Positions 5,431-12,273 of a stretch of DNA of 12,273 nt are shown here, one piece after another. The position numbers and the translations under genes are program-made. The stretch is from Mucilaginibacter sp. (GTDB taxonomy: Bacteria; Bacteroidota; Bacteroidia; Sphingobacteriales; Sphingobacteriaceae), in assembly GCA_019235595.1 (NCBI GenBank), contig JAFAKI010000233.1, positions 1-12,273 of the forward strand, in the 5' to 3' direction. The notes below the pieces were generated by a model that saw nothing but the letters and a program-made list of their open reading frames with translations, did no database searches and was not told where the DNA came from. Position 1 is the first letter of the stretch. The number at the start of each line of letters is the position of its first letter.

Positions 5431-7575
5431 TTAATAATCTCTTTCTTGTATTAGAGAAAAATCTATTTGCTTCTTAGTCAAGTCAACATTTTTAACCTTG
5501 ATCTGTACCTCGTCGCCTAATCTATAGACTTTCTTTTTACGCTGACCAATTATAGCATAATTTTTTTCATCCAGTGTATAAAAATCGTCGGCTATGTCAC
5601 GCAGGCGGATCATGCCCTCGCATTTATTGTCAATGATCTCCACATACATGCCCCATTCGGTAACGCCTGAGATAATTCCGGTATAAATTACACCGATCTG
5701 ATCTTTCAGGAACTCGGCCTGCTTATATTTAACCGAAGAGCGTTCTGCATCGGCTGCCTTTTTTTCCATTGCGGTGCAATGCTGGCAAAGTTTTTCATAA
5801 AACTCAGCATTAGCTGATTGTCCGCCATTCAGATAATGAAACAACAAGCGGTGCACCATCACATCCGGATAACGGCGGATAGGCGAGGTAAAATGGGTAT
5901 AATGATCAAATGCCAGCCCATAATGGCTGGTGGCCTTAGTAGTGTAAATTGCCTTAGCCATAGACCGTATGGCCAATTGCGTTAGCACATTTTGCTCTTT
6001 TTTGCCTTCTACATCCTCCATCAGGAAGTTGAGCGATTTAGCTATTTCTTTATCTGATTTGGTATTGATACGGTAGCCAAACCGTGCTGCAAATTGCGCG
6101 AAACTAGCCAGGCTGTCTGGCTTAGGTGAGTCGTGGGTACGATAAACAAAAGTGTACTTATGTTTGCCTTTACCTTTTTTGCTTACAAACTCGGCTACTT
6201 TACGATTTGCCAAAAGCATAAAGTCTTCAATAAGCTTATGGGCATCCTTGCGTTCTTTTACATACACACCAATCGGCCGGCCTTTTTCATCCAGCTTAAA
6301 TTTCACTTCAGTCGTTTCAAAGCTGATAGCGCCATTCTTGAATTTGCGTTCACGGAGTTTGTATGCAAGGGCGTTTAATTTTAGTATTTCCTTGTCAAAC
6401 TCGCCTGATTCGTCCTCTATGATCTGTTGCACTTCTTCATAAGTAAAACGTCTATCTGAGTGGATTACCGTTTTACCAAACCATTCATTTACCACATGCG
6501 CTTCCTCGTTCAATTCAAATACTGCCGCAAAGCAAAGCTTATCCTCTTTTGGTCTGAGCGAGCATAAACCATTAGACAATCTTTCAGGCAGCATAGGGAT
6601 CACCCTGTCGACCAGATAGACAGAAGTGCCACGCTCCAATGCTTCCTTATCTAAAGCAGAATCAGGCTGAATATAATGTGCCACATCTGCTATGTGTATA
6701 CCAACTTCGTAATTACCGTTAGGCAGATATTGAAAGGAGAGTGCATCATCAAAATCTTTAGCGTCAAACGGGTCAATAGTAAAGGTTAGCACCTCTCTAA
6801 AATCACGGCGTTTGGCAATCTCGGCAGCAGTAATTATATCAGGGATTTCTTCTGCATCCTGCTCAACTTCTTTCGGGAATGATAAAGGGAAACCATACTC
6901 GGCGAGTATGGCGTTCATTTCTGTATCATTCTCGCCCTGTGTTCCTAAAACGTGTTTAATACGACCGACGGGGTTTTTAGCTTCGGGCGGCCAATCGGTG
7001 ATCTCCGCTATTGCTTTTATCCCGTTTTTGGCACCATTCAATTCATTGATCGGGATAAAGATGTCATGCATCATTTTCCGGTCATCCGGAATAAAAAAGG
7101 CAAAACGATCTGATAATTTCACGATGCCTGTGAACTCCATCTTATTGCGATGCAATATTTCTATTACTTCGCCTTCCTTGCGGGCACCTTTACTTTTGGC
7201 GTACACATACACTTTTACGCGGTCGCCGTTAAGGGCATTGCGAAGTTTACGCGGAGCCACATAAATATCGGTCTCATCTTCATCATCAGTAACAATGAAG
7301 GCGGAGCCGTCATTGGTCATATCAACAATACCTTCAATAAAGGTCTTCAATTCACGTAGTTGGAACTTTCCCTGCGATACTTCCTTGAGGACATTCTTTT
7401 TAACTTCTTCTTTCAGTATTTCAAGGATGATCTCACGTGCTTCGGTATCGTGAATGTTTAGTTTGGCCGAAACCTGTTTGTAATTCCAGGGGGCATTTTT
7501 ATTTTGCTCAAATACATCCAGTACCATTTGGGTAAGTACCTGTTTGATGGATGAGCTCTTGGTGTTTTTAGACAT
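5431..7575 (-). CDS. rnr: Ribonuclease R, 3'-5' exoribonuclease
   Basis: RNase R degrades structured RNA from the 3' end, releasing nucleoside 5'-monophosphates, and takes part in mRNA decay and rRNA quality control in the cytoplasm. The 714 residues show the full domain order: an N-terminal winged-helix segment (about 8-75), two cold-shock/OB domains (about 80-140 and 145-210), the RNB catalytic domain (about 255-590) and a C-terminal S1 domain (627-710). The metal-binding motif TIDPFDAKDFDDALS gives D268, D274, D276 and D277, corresponding to the four catalytic Asp of the E. coli enzyme. HFTSPIRRYPD (561-571) is the other conserved RNB block. The protein is about 100 residues shorter than E. 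coli RNase R and ends at ERDY directly after the S1 domain, lacking the Lys-rich tail. The start follows 63 bases after the DUF5615 gene. Its 3' end meets the palindromic repeat eight bases or so beyond the stop. Confidence 0.97.
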   Translation of the reverse strand: MSKNTKSSSIKQVLTQMVLDVFEQNKNAPWNYKQVSAKLNIHDTEAREIILEILKEEVKKNVLKEVSQGKFQLRELKTFIEGIVDMTNDGSAFIVTDDEDETDIYVAPRKLRNALNGDRVKVYVYAKSKGARKEGEVIEILHRNKMEFTGIVKLSDRFAFFIPDDRKMMHDIFIPINELNGAKNGIKAIAEITDWPPEAKNPVGRIKHVLGTQGENDTEMNAILAEYGFPLSFPKEVEQDAEEIPDIITAAEIAKRRDFREVLTFTIDPFDAKDFDDALSFQYLPNGNYEVGIHIADVAHYIQPDSALDKEALERGTSVYLVDRVIPMLPERLSNGLCSLRPKEDKLCFAAVFELNEEAHVVNEWFGKTVIHSDRRFTYEEVQQIIEDESGEFDKEILKLNALAYKLRERKFKNGAISFETTEVKFKLDEKGRPIGVYVKERKDAHKLIEDFMLLANRKVAEFVSKKGKGKHKYTFVYRTHDSPKPDSLASFAQFAARFGYRINTKSDKEIAKSLNFLMEDVEGKKEQNVLTQLAIRSMAKAIYTTKATSHYGLAFDHYTHFTSPIRRYPDVMVHRLLFHYLNGGQSANAEFYEKLCQHCTAMEKKAADAERSSVKYKQAEFLKDQIGVIYTGIISGVTEWGMYVEIIDNKCEGMIRLRDIADDFYTLDEKNYAIIGQRKKKVYRLGDEVQIKVKNVDLTKKQIDFSLIQERDY

Positions 7576-7638
7576 AGGAAGATTTTGCTGTAAAAGTAAG
7601 AAGATTTGTAATGTGGAATGCCAAGACTTGTCCTGTTA

Positions 7639-7989
7639 TCAGACGTCGATGATATAATATTTTCCTCCTTGCTTGTCTTCAAGATGCGATTTAATTTCGG
7701 CAAGTTTACTTTTAATCGAATTCAACACAAGCAAAATGTTATCATAGCGATTTGTTTTGGTATTGATATTTAAGATGAAGAGTGAATATATTTCTATCTT
7801 CTGCTGATAATAGAGGTTCTTATCATTGGTTAAAAGCACCTCGAAATTATTTTCCGACATTAATTGCAGGAGTTCGCCATTCTTTTTGCCCGACCACCCC
7901 ATATCACGCACAATATAAACATCAAACTCAGTATCTGCAAACCTATATTTCAACTTTGTAGGAAGCTGTTCGTCAATTAGAATTTTCAT
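7639..7989 (-). CDS. DUF5615 PIN-like protein, predicted toxin
   Basis: The 116 residues match the DUF5615 (Mut7-C-like PIN) family: MKILIDEQLP at the start with acidic D6 and E7, then VRDMGW (D29), a helix with E39, and the strand VLLTNDKNL with D56. These acidic residues are in the places expected for the metal site of a PIN-type ribonuclease. Usual members read LLDENLP, RDLG and TxDKDF; the changes here (DEQ, NDKN) are mild. The ATG at 7987-7989 lies inside the end of the DUF433 gene, with a 17-base overlap that indicates translational coupling. In known and predicted pairs, DUF433 is the antitoxin and DUF5615 the toxin; nuclease activity is not shown for this protein. The C-terminal third (about 85-116) is Lys-rich and diverges from the shortest family members. 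It lies between rnr and the ABC transporter gene, to which it has no obvious link. Confidence 0.85.
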   Translation of the reverse strand: MKILIDEQLPTKLKYRFADTEFDVYIVRDMGWSGKKNGELLQLMSENNFEVLLTNDKNLYYQQKIEIYSLFILNINTKTNRYDNILLVLNSIKSKLAEIKSHLEDKQGGKYYIIDV

Positions 7990-8203
7990 ATAGGCTTTTA
8001 TCTGCCAGAAGCTGTTCGGAGATTTTTAATACAGCCAGGCAATATTCTTTGGGAATGTAATCGAAATCATTTAAAAAATCCTGTAAAGAGTCACCTTCTT
8101 CCAGGTAGTCAAACAAATTTTTCACGGGTACCCTTGTCCCTTTAAAAACAGGAATACCTCCAAGTATATCTTTATCCACCGTTATCACATCGCTTGCTTT
8201 CAT
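7973..8203 (-). CDS. DUF433 protein, predicted antitoxin
   Basis: The 76 residues carry the DUF433 signature: VDKDILGGIPVFKGTRVPV (about 9-27), then LFDYLEEGDSLQDFLNDF and the helix beginning IPKEYCLAVL. This small winged-helix-like fold is known as the antitoxin partner of DUF5615 PIN-like toxins and would bind the toxin, and probably its own promoter. The family length is about 70-80, so the protein is complete. It precedes and overlaps the toxin gene by 17 bases, the usual antitoxin-first order. The ATG at 8201-8203 follows an A/T-rich leader with a possible -7 element (TATATTTG) about 20 bases upstream. Autorepression is expected from other pairs but no operator palindrome is evident. Confidence 0.88.
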   Translation of the reverse strand: MKASDVITVDKDILGGIPVFKGTRVPVKNLFDYLEEGDSLQDFLNDFDYIPKEYCLAVLKISEQLLADKSLYENSN

Positions 8204-8222
8204 ATACTTATCTTTAATTAAT

Positions 8223-8230
8223 CAAATATA
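8223..8230 (-). promoter_or_regulatory. Candidate -7 element of the toxin-antitoxin pair
   Basis: The minus strand reads TATATTTG, a perfect match to TAnnTTTG, about 20 bases before the DUF433 start codon. No TTG is found 19-21 bases further upstream, so only half of the promoter consensus is present. It falls in the 52-base gap after the ABC transporter stop, where a separate promoter for the pair would be needed if it is not read through from upstream. Confidence 0.35.
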
Positions 8231-8255
8231 CGCATTAAGTAAAGAGTTTTGTTAT

Positions 8256-9962
8256 TCATGCAGTTTTGCCTGGTATGGAAGATATCAACCGCTTCGTATA
8301 TTCCTCCTTCGGCCGATAATAAATATCATCGGGATCGCCGGTTTCGATTATTTCGCCCTTGTTCATCACCATAATACGGTCGGAGATATGTTTGATAACG
8401 GAAAGATCATGCGAGATAAAAATATAGGTCAGGTTAAACTCTTGTTGTAGTTCGCGGATCAGGTTTAATACTTGTGCCTGAACGGATACGTCTAAAGCAG
8501 AAACTGATTCATCGCAAATGATAAATTTAGGTTGTAAAGCCAATGCCCTTGCAATTACAATCCGTTGGCGCTGACCACCCGAAAACTCATGTGGGTAACG
8601 ATTAAAATAGCTTGCCGGGAGGTTTACCCGTTCCAGCAACTCCAATACCTTTTTTCTGCGTTTGGTGTTATTCTCATAAAGCTGATGAACTTGTAATGGC
8701 TCCATTAGAGAATCGCCAATAGTCAGACGTGGATTGAGCGATGAATACGGGTCCTGGAAAATGATCTGTATGTCCCGTCGCATATTGCGCATGTCCCGCT
8801 TACCGAGTGTTCGCAAATCGGTATCCTCAAAATTTACATTACCCGAAGTGGGCTCGATCAATCTCAATATGCTTCGCCCTAAGGTAGACTTGCCACAACC
8901 CGATTCGCCAACCAAACCCAAGGTTTCGCCAGGGTAAACATCAAAACTTACCTCATTAACCGCTTTTACAAATATCTTTTTGTTGGAGAACAGCCCGGCA
9001 TTAACAGGGAACCAGGTGCACAACTCGTTTATCTGCAGAATGGGGCGCTGAGCATACAGCTTTTTCTTTCGTTCTTTTATCTCGTTGTCTTTGTAGCTGT
9101 ATCGCTCCCTGATTGTATCAACGGAAACGGCCCTGTCTTCGGCATCCAAAAAATCTGCTACGACAGGCAACTTTTTTAAATGATGATCTGGCGAGGGCCT
9201 GCATGCCAGCAATCCTTTGGTATAGGGATGTTTAGGTTCAGCGAATATACTTTTAGTTGCTCCTTCTTCAACTATATTGCCTTTATACATCACGATAACT
9301 CTGTCGGCAATTTCGCTTACCACGCCCAGATCATGCGAGATAAAGATCAGGCTCATGTGCCGATCTGTTTTAAGCCTTAAAAGTAGTTCTATGATGGTTT
9401 TTTGAACGGTAACATCAAGTGCAGTAGTTGGCTCGTCCGCTATCAATATCTCTGGATCACAAGATAAAGCCATCGCTATCATAACCCTTTGCTTTTGTCC
9501 GCCGGATAACTGGTGGGGATAACTATCGAAAATTGACTCGGGGCGGGGTAGCTGTACCTCATTAAAAAGCTTGATCGTTTTTTTCCGGGCCTCTTGTTTG
9601 CTCAAACCCAGATGAAAACGGATCGCTTCTGTAACCTGAAAGCCGCAAGTTAAAACCGGGTTGAGCGAGGTCATTGGCTCCTGGAAGATCATCGCGATAC
9701 GGTTGCCCCGTATTTCGCGCATTTCGTCCTCAGGAAGCTGTAAAATATCGGTTCTATTCAATAATATCTCGCCGGTAATGACGGTATTGGTGGTAGTGTG
9801 CAGTCGCATTATAGCCAGCGAGGTAACCGACTTACCTGAACCCGATTCGCCTACAATGCCAATAGTTTCACCTTTATGGAGCTTAAACGAAGTATCCTTA
9901 ACGGCTTCTACAAAGCCATCACGCGTTTTGAATTTGACGTTTAGGTGTTTTACCTCCAGCAT
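8256..9962 (-). CDS. Fused double-ATPase subunit of a peptide/nickel-type ABC importer (DppD-DppF-like)
   Basis: Two complete ATP-binding domains are joined in 568 residues, as in GsiA or YejF, so one chain supplies both motors of an oligopeptide/dipeptide-type importer at the inner membrane. Domain 1 has Walker A GESGSGKS (38-45), signature SGGQ (153-156), Walker B with D176/E177 and switch H210, then the HPYTKGLL segment (245-252) of the oligopeptide-transporter C-terminal motif. A linker rich in Lys and Glu (about 260-305) follows. Domain 2 has GESGCGKST (352-360), SGGQ (461-464), D484/E485 and H518. Its Walker B extension reads DESVSALD rather than DEPxSALD; the catalytic Glu is kept. No permease or binding protein lies in the window, so the partners are encoded elsewhere and the substrate cannot be told. 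Its ATG overlaps the stop of the exonuclease gene (TAATG), which points to coupled translation. Confidence 0.95.
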   Translation of the reverse strand: MLEVKHLNVKFKTRDGFVEAVKDTSFKLHKGETIGIVGESGSGKSVTSLAIMRLHTTTNTVITGEILLNRTDILQLPEDEMREIRGNRIAMIFQEPMTSLNPVLTCGFQVTEAIRFHLGLSKQEARKKTIKLFNEVQLPRPESIFDSYPHQLSGGQKQRVMIAMALSCDPEILIADEPTTALDVTVQKTIIELLLRLKTDRHMSLIFISHDLGVVSEIADRVIVMYKGNIVEEGATKSIFAEPKHPYTKGLLACRPSPDHHLKKLPVVADFLDAEDRAVSVDTIRERYSYKDNEIKERKKKLYAQRPILQINELCTWFPVNAGLFSNKKIFVKAVNEVSFDVYPGETLGLVGESGCGKSTLGRSILRLIEPTSGNVNFEDTDLRTLGKRDMRNMRRDIQIIFQDPYSSLNPRLTIGDSLMEPLQVHQLYENNTKRRKKVLELLERVNLPASYFNRYPHEFSGGQRQRIVIARALALQPKFIICDESVSALDVSVQAQVLNLIRELQQEFNLTYIFISHDLSVIKHISDRIMVMNKGEIIETGDPDDIYYRPKEEYTKRLISSIPGKTA

Positions 9963-10672
9963 TATTGTCCAATCAGGGTTATCAATTCGTCTTCAATCAG
10001 GTTTTCGCCACGGTAGCGCCTGATCAGTTGGGCTGTAGCGATCACATCTTTCTGGCAATAGGTAGAGATACGTTCCAGGTCATTTTCATTCCAGTATACA
10101 TGGCCAACCATGCTGCCATCTATATCGTCTTTCGGCGTAGGAATATTAAAAACGGCCGTCAAAAGATTCAGCGAAGTATAGTTTTTATAATCACCAAATT
10201 TCCATAGTTCCATTGTATCCAGGTGATTTACTTCCCAGGGTTTTTTACCCGATATTTCTAATTGAGGTGGTATCTGTAGTCCATTGATCAGCATACGGCG
10301 ACAGATATATGGAAAATCAAACTCTTTACCGTTATGGGCGCAAAGCACTAAGGTAGATGGCTGGGAGCGAAGCAGGTCGCCAAATTGGGTCAGTATCTCC
10401 GTTTCATCGTGAGAAGCAAAAGATTTTACCCTAAGTCCGGTTCCTCTTCCTTTTGTGAAAATACCCACCGATATGCAAATGATCTTTCCAAATTCAGCCC
10501 AAATACCTGCACGACCGTAAAACTCTTCCGCCGTCTCATCCTTGCGCTGATACTGTGTTTTATGATCCCAAAGCTTTTGCATGTGCTCCGGAACTTGATC
10601 GAAACTGCTGTATTGAGGCACAGTCTCAATGTCTAATATCATCAGGTTATTCAGGTCGTATTGTTCGAGCAT
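9962..10672 (-). CDS. PolB-related 3'-5' exonuclease (DEDDy)
   Basis: The protein resembles stand-alone exonucleases related to the proofreading domain of family B DNA polymerases. In 236 residues it has the three motifs of the DnaQ-like fold: LDIETVP with D14 and E16; HNGKEFDFP with N114 and D119; and YCQKD with Y205 and D209. The Tyr four residues before the last Asp places it in the DEDDy class. No polymerase domain follows, and the length fits the stand-alone family, so this is not a broken polymerase. It would remove nucleotides from DNA 3' ends in the cytoplasm; the physiological role is unknown. Its stop shares one base with the start of the ABC ATPase gene (TAATG). Upstream lies a palindromic repeat and then pbpC; I see no convincing promoter in that gap. 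Confidence 0.92.
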   Translation of the reverse strand: MLEQYDLNNLMILDIETVPQYSSFDQVPEHMQKLWDHKTQYQRKDETAEEFYGRAGIWAEFGKIICISVGIFTKGRGTGLRVKSFASHDETEILTQFGDLLRSQPSTLVLCAHNGKEFDFPYICRRMLINGLQIPPQLEISGKKPWEVNHLDTMELWKFGDYKNYTSLNLLTAVFNIPTPKDDIDGSMVGHVYWNENDLERISTYCQKDVIATAQLIRRYRGENLIEDELITLIGQ

Positions 10673-10723
10673 CTTTGTGCGGTTCTATTACGTTGCAAGA
10701 TAATAAATCAGTTCGCTTTATCA

Positions 10724-10804
10724 GTTGGCAGTTTGCGGTTAGCAGTTTGCAATTTTTCATCTTTAATAGTTTATGCGCCCACTGCAAACTGCCTACTGCA
10801 AACT
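10724..10804. repeat. Imperfect inverted repeat, GCAGTTTGC type
   Basis: The left arm (about 10724-10752) contains CAGTTTGC twice, and the right arm (about 10781-10804) contains GCAAACT twice. A core of about 22 bases pairs between the arms with three or four mismatches around a loop of about 28 bases. The right arm stops exactly at the pbpC stop codon (TAG, 10805-10807 on the minus strand). The unit differs from the GTTGATT type at 514-608 and 5328-5424, but the build is the same: duplicated short units in each arm, a short loop, and a site directly behind a stop codon. Confidence 0.75.
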
Positions 10805-12273
10805 CTATTTAGCGAGTACCTCAAAATTGATCTGCAAATTATTCCCGTTACCATCTACCAAAGTTAATTTATGCTTTCCTGCCGGGGGATTCAGAGCGAT
10901 CTGATGAAAATCAGTGGTTTCACCTACATATTTATCGTCCAAGTGCCAAAAAATCTTTACGCCAGCCTGGCGGTGGGCCGCATTGCAGATCATCCGTCCA
11001 CGATTACCATCCGCTTCTAATGGCACATAAACTTTAGCGCCATCTTTGGGGTAGATGAGCTCCATCGGGTTGCCAGGTCCAGCCAAAGCACAATCAGATC
11101 TGAATGGCGGTAAAACATGATACTGATAATTCTTGGTCTTGTAGTAATATTCCATAGACGGCGGCAGCACAAACCAGTTTTTAGTCACCATATTTCCCGG
11201 CGAAGCGCAATCGCCCGTTACCTGCCATTTGCCGCTTGCATCCAGGTGAACCAGTTGATGCCATGGACAAACCGGCGCTTTCAAACCGCTTTTGGGCACC
11301 CACATTTCGTCGGTATCTTCACAGTATTCACCGGCCCGATAGCCACTTTTGTGACATACCTTTATCTTTACCATTTCACCAACCGGCATATCAAACCAAT
11401 CACGGGCAACGGGCAATAGTCTGAAAATTTCAAATAGGATGGGAGCGGCAGTATTGATCCCGGTTAGATCCGGGCGGCCTTCTCCGTCCGTGTTTCCAAC
11501 CCAAACCCCGACAACGTACCTAGGGGTAACACCAATCGCCCAGCCATCCCGAAAACCAAAGCTCGTGCCCGTCTTCCATGCTACCCGTTGACTGGAGCTG
11601 AATTGCTGCCAGAGCATTTCTTCGCCAGGTCGCATCACCTCTTCCATAGCCTGGAAGGTATAATAGATCGATCCTGCGTCTAGTAATCCGGCTTTTTGCA
11701 ATTGCGGTTTCCTGGCAGGCTGAATGGCATAAACCGGGCTATGGTAATCAGCCGTATCGTATTTGCCGTTGTATTTATTGTAATGATTCAATACCCTGGC
11801 CACATCTGCATATGCGCCTGTTAATTCCCAAAGAGTATTTTCGCCTCCGCCCAATATCAGCGATAAACCATAATGATCAGCAGGTTTTTTCAGTGTAGTG
11901 ATGCCTGCTCTCTGCAAAAAATCATAAAAGCGCTCATATTTAAACTGCTGCAACATCTTTACTGCCGGAACATTCAGCGATCGCGATAAAGCCCTTGATG
12001 CAGGTACAGCGCCATCATAGCCCAAGTCAAAATTTTCAGGGTGATAGCCAGCAATTTGAGTAGGAATATCCGGGATAAGGCTGTTGGGCAATATCAAACC
12101 ATCATGCAGCATTGACGCATATAAAAGCGGTTTTAATGTACTGCCGGGACTTCGTGGGGCATTCACCACATCAACATCGCTTTCCATTTCGGGATCCTCG
12201 GGGTGGGAGATATTGCCAGCATAAGCCACAGCTGCACCTGTTTCCACATCCAATACCACAGCAGCTATCTTAT
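10805..12273 (-). CDS. pbpC: Penicillin-binding protein 1C, C-terminal part (5' end outside window)
   Basis: The frame is open to the right edge, and the residues before the first possible GTG (12257-12259) read KIAA, continuing into VVLDVETG, so the gene begins outside the window and that GTG is not a start. The visible part holds the transpeptidase domain: the active-site Ser in SPGSTLKP (S40 of the visible GTG-based numbering, K43), SLN (94-96) and KTGT (229-232) followed by FGFRDGWAIG. After a Cys-containing insert comes the C-terminal BiPBP_C domain (about residues 400-484), which marks the PBP1C type. About 300 residues with the glycosyltransferase domain should lie upstream. The protein cross-links peptidoglycan in the periplasm, anchored by an N-terminal membrane segment. 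PBP1C genes often neighbour a bacterial alpha-2-macroglobulin gene, which would then be to the right. The stop is directly followed by a palindromic repeat. Confidence 0.95.
   Translation of the reverse strand, partial: KIAAVVLDVETGAAVAYAGNISHPEDPEMESDVDVVNAPRSPGSTLKPLLYASMLHDGLILPNSLIPDIPTQIAGYHPENFDLGYDGAVPASRALSRSLNVPAVKMLQQFKYERFYDFLQRAGITTLKKPADHYGLSLILGGGENTLWELTGAYADVARVLNHYNKYNGKYDTADYHSPVYAIQPARKPQLQKAGLLDAGSIYYTFQAMEEVMRPGEEMLWQQFSSSQRVAWKTGTSFGFRDGWAIGVTPRYVVGVWVGNTDGEGRPDLTGINTAAPILFEIFRLLPVARDWFDMPVGEMVKIKVCHKSGYRAGEYCEDTDEMWVPKSGLKAPVCPWHQLVHLDASGKWQVTGDCASPGNMVTKNWFVLPPSMEYYYKTKNYQYHVLPPFRSDCALAGPGNPMELIYPKDGAKVYVPLEADGNRGRMICNAAHRQAGVKIFWHLDDKYVGETTDFHQIALNPPAGKHKLTLVDGNGNNLQINFEVLAK

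Noticed and set aside
6812..7264. Plus-strand open frame of 150 codons opposite rnr
   Set aside because: It lies entirely antisense to a well-conserved RNase R region, has a Ser/Ile-rich composition typical of a reverse-frame shadow, and no promoter or family features.
7458..7703. Minus-strand open frame of 81 codons across the rnr/DUF5615 junction
   Set aside because: It overlaps the 3' end of the DUF5615 gene and the 5' end of rnr in another frame; both of those have clear family matches.
8256..9962. Altered second ATPase domain (DESVSALD) as a sign of a dead ATPase site
   Set aside because: The catalytic Glu, Walker A, signature and switch His are all kept; only the Pro after the Glu is changed to Ser, which should not abolish hydrolysis.
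9661..10023. Plus-strand open frame of 120 codons opposite the ABC ATPase start
   Set aside because: Antisense to the first ATP-binding domain and the end of the exonuclease gene; no recognisable domain and a Ser-rich shadow composition.
9962..10672. Fragment of a degraded family B DNA polymerase
   Set aside because: All three exonuclease motifs are intact and the length matches stand-alone PolB-type exonucleases; there is no polymerase remnant downstream.

Overview
The window looks like chromosomal DNA of a member of the Bacteroidota, most likely Sphingobacteriaceae (Pedobacter/Mucilaginibacter type). This rests on three signs: a promoter of the form TTG-N20-TAnnTTTG in front of rplU, A-rich leaders without Shine-Dalgarno sequences, and gene families typical of the phylum (stand-alone secreted TonB C-terminal domain proteins, an archaeal-like short-chain prenyl synthase, an orphan secreted sulfatase, PBP1C). 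The genus is an inference. No gene-free stretch exceeds 300 bases; the longest, 511-679, holds a palindromic repeat and the rplU promoter. I see no tRNA, rRNA, insertion sequence, CRISPR array or origin.

Layout. On the plus strand are a membrane-anchored protein of unknown function (cut by the left edge) and then the ribosomal protein operon rplU-rpmA, closed by a strong hairpin terminator at 1501-1544. Everything to the right is on the minus strand. Read in the direction of transcription from the right edge, this is: pbpC (5' end outside the window), a PolB-type 3'-5' exonuclease coupled by TAATG to a double-ATPase ABC transporter subunit, a DUF433/DUF5615 predicted toxin-antitoxin pair, rnr (RNase R), then a closely spaced run of polyprenyl synthetase, sulfatase and two paralogous TonB C-terminal domain proteins. 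That run ends against the terminator shared with rpmA.

The genes do not form one pathway. Ribosome assembly and RNA decay (rplU, rpmA, rnr), envelope synthesis (pbpC, prenyl synthase), and periplasmic functions (sulfatase, TonB-like proteins) lie side by side, as in ordinary core genome. The accessory-looking parts are the toxin-antitoxin pair, the recently duplicated TonB-like genes and three intergenic palindromes of two sequence types. Each palindrome starts within about 8 bases of a stop codon. I found no convincing new multi-gene system; the palindromes and the TonB duplication are the best leads.
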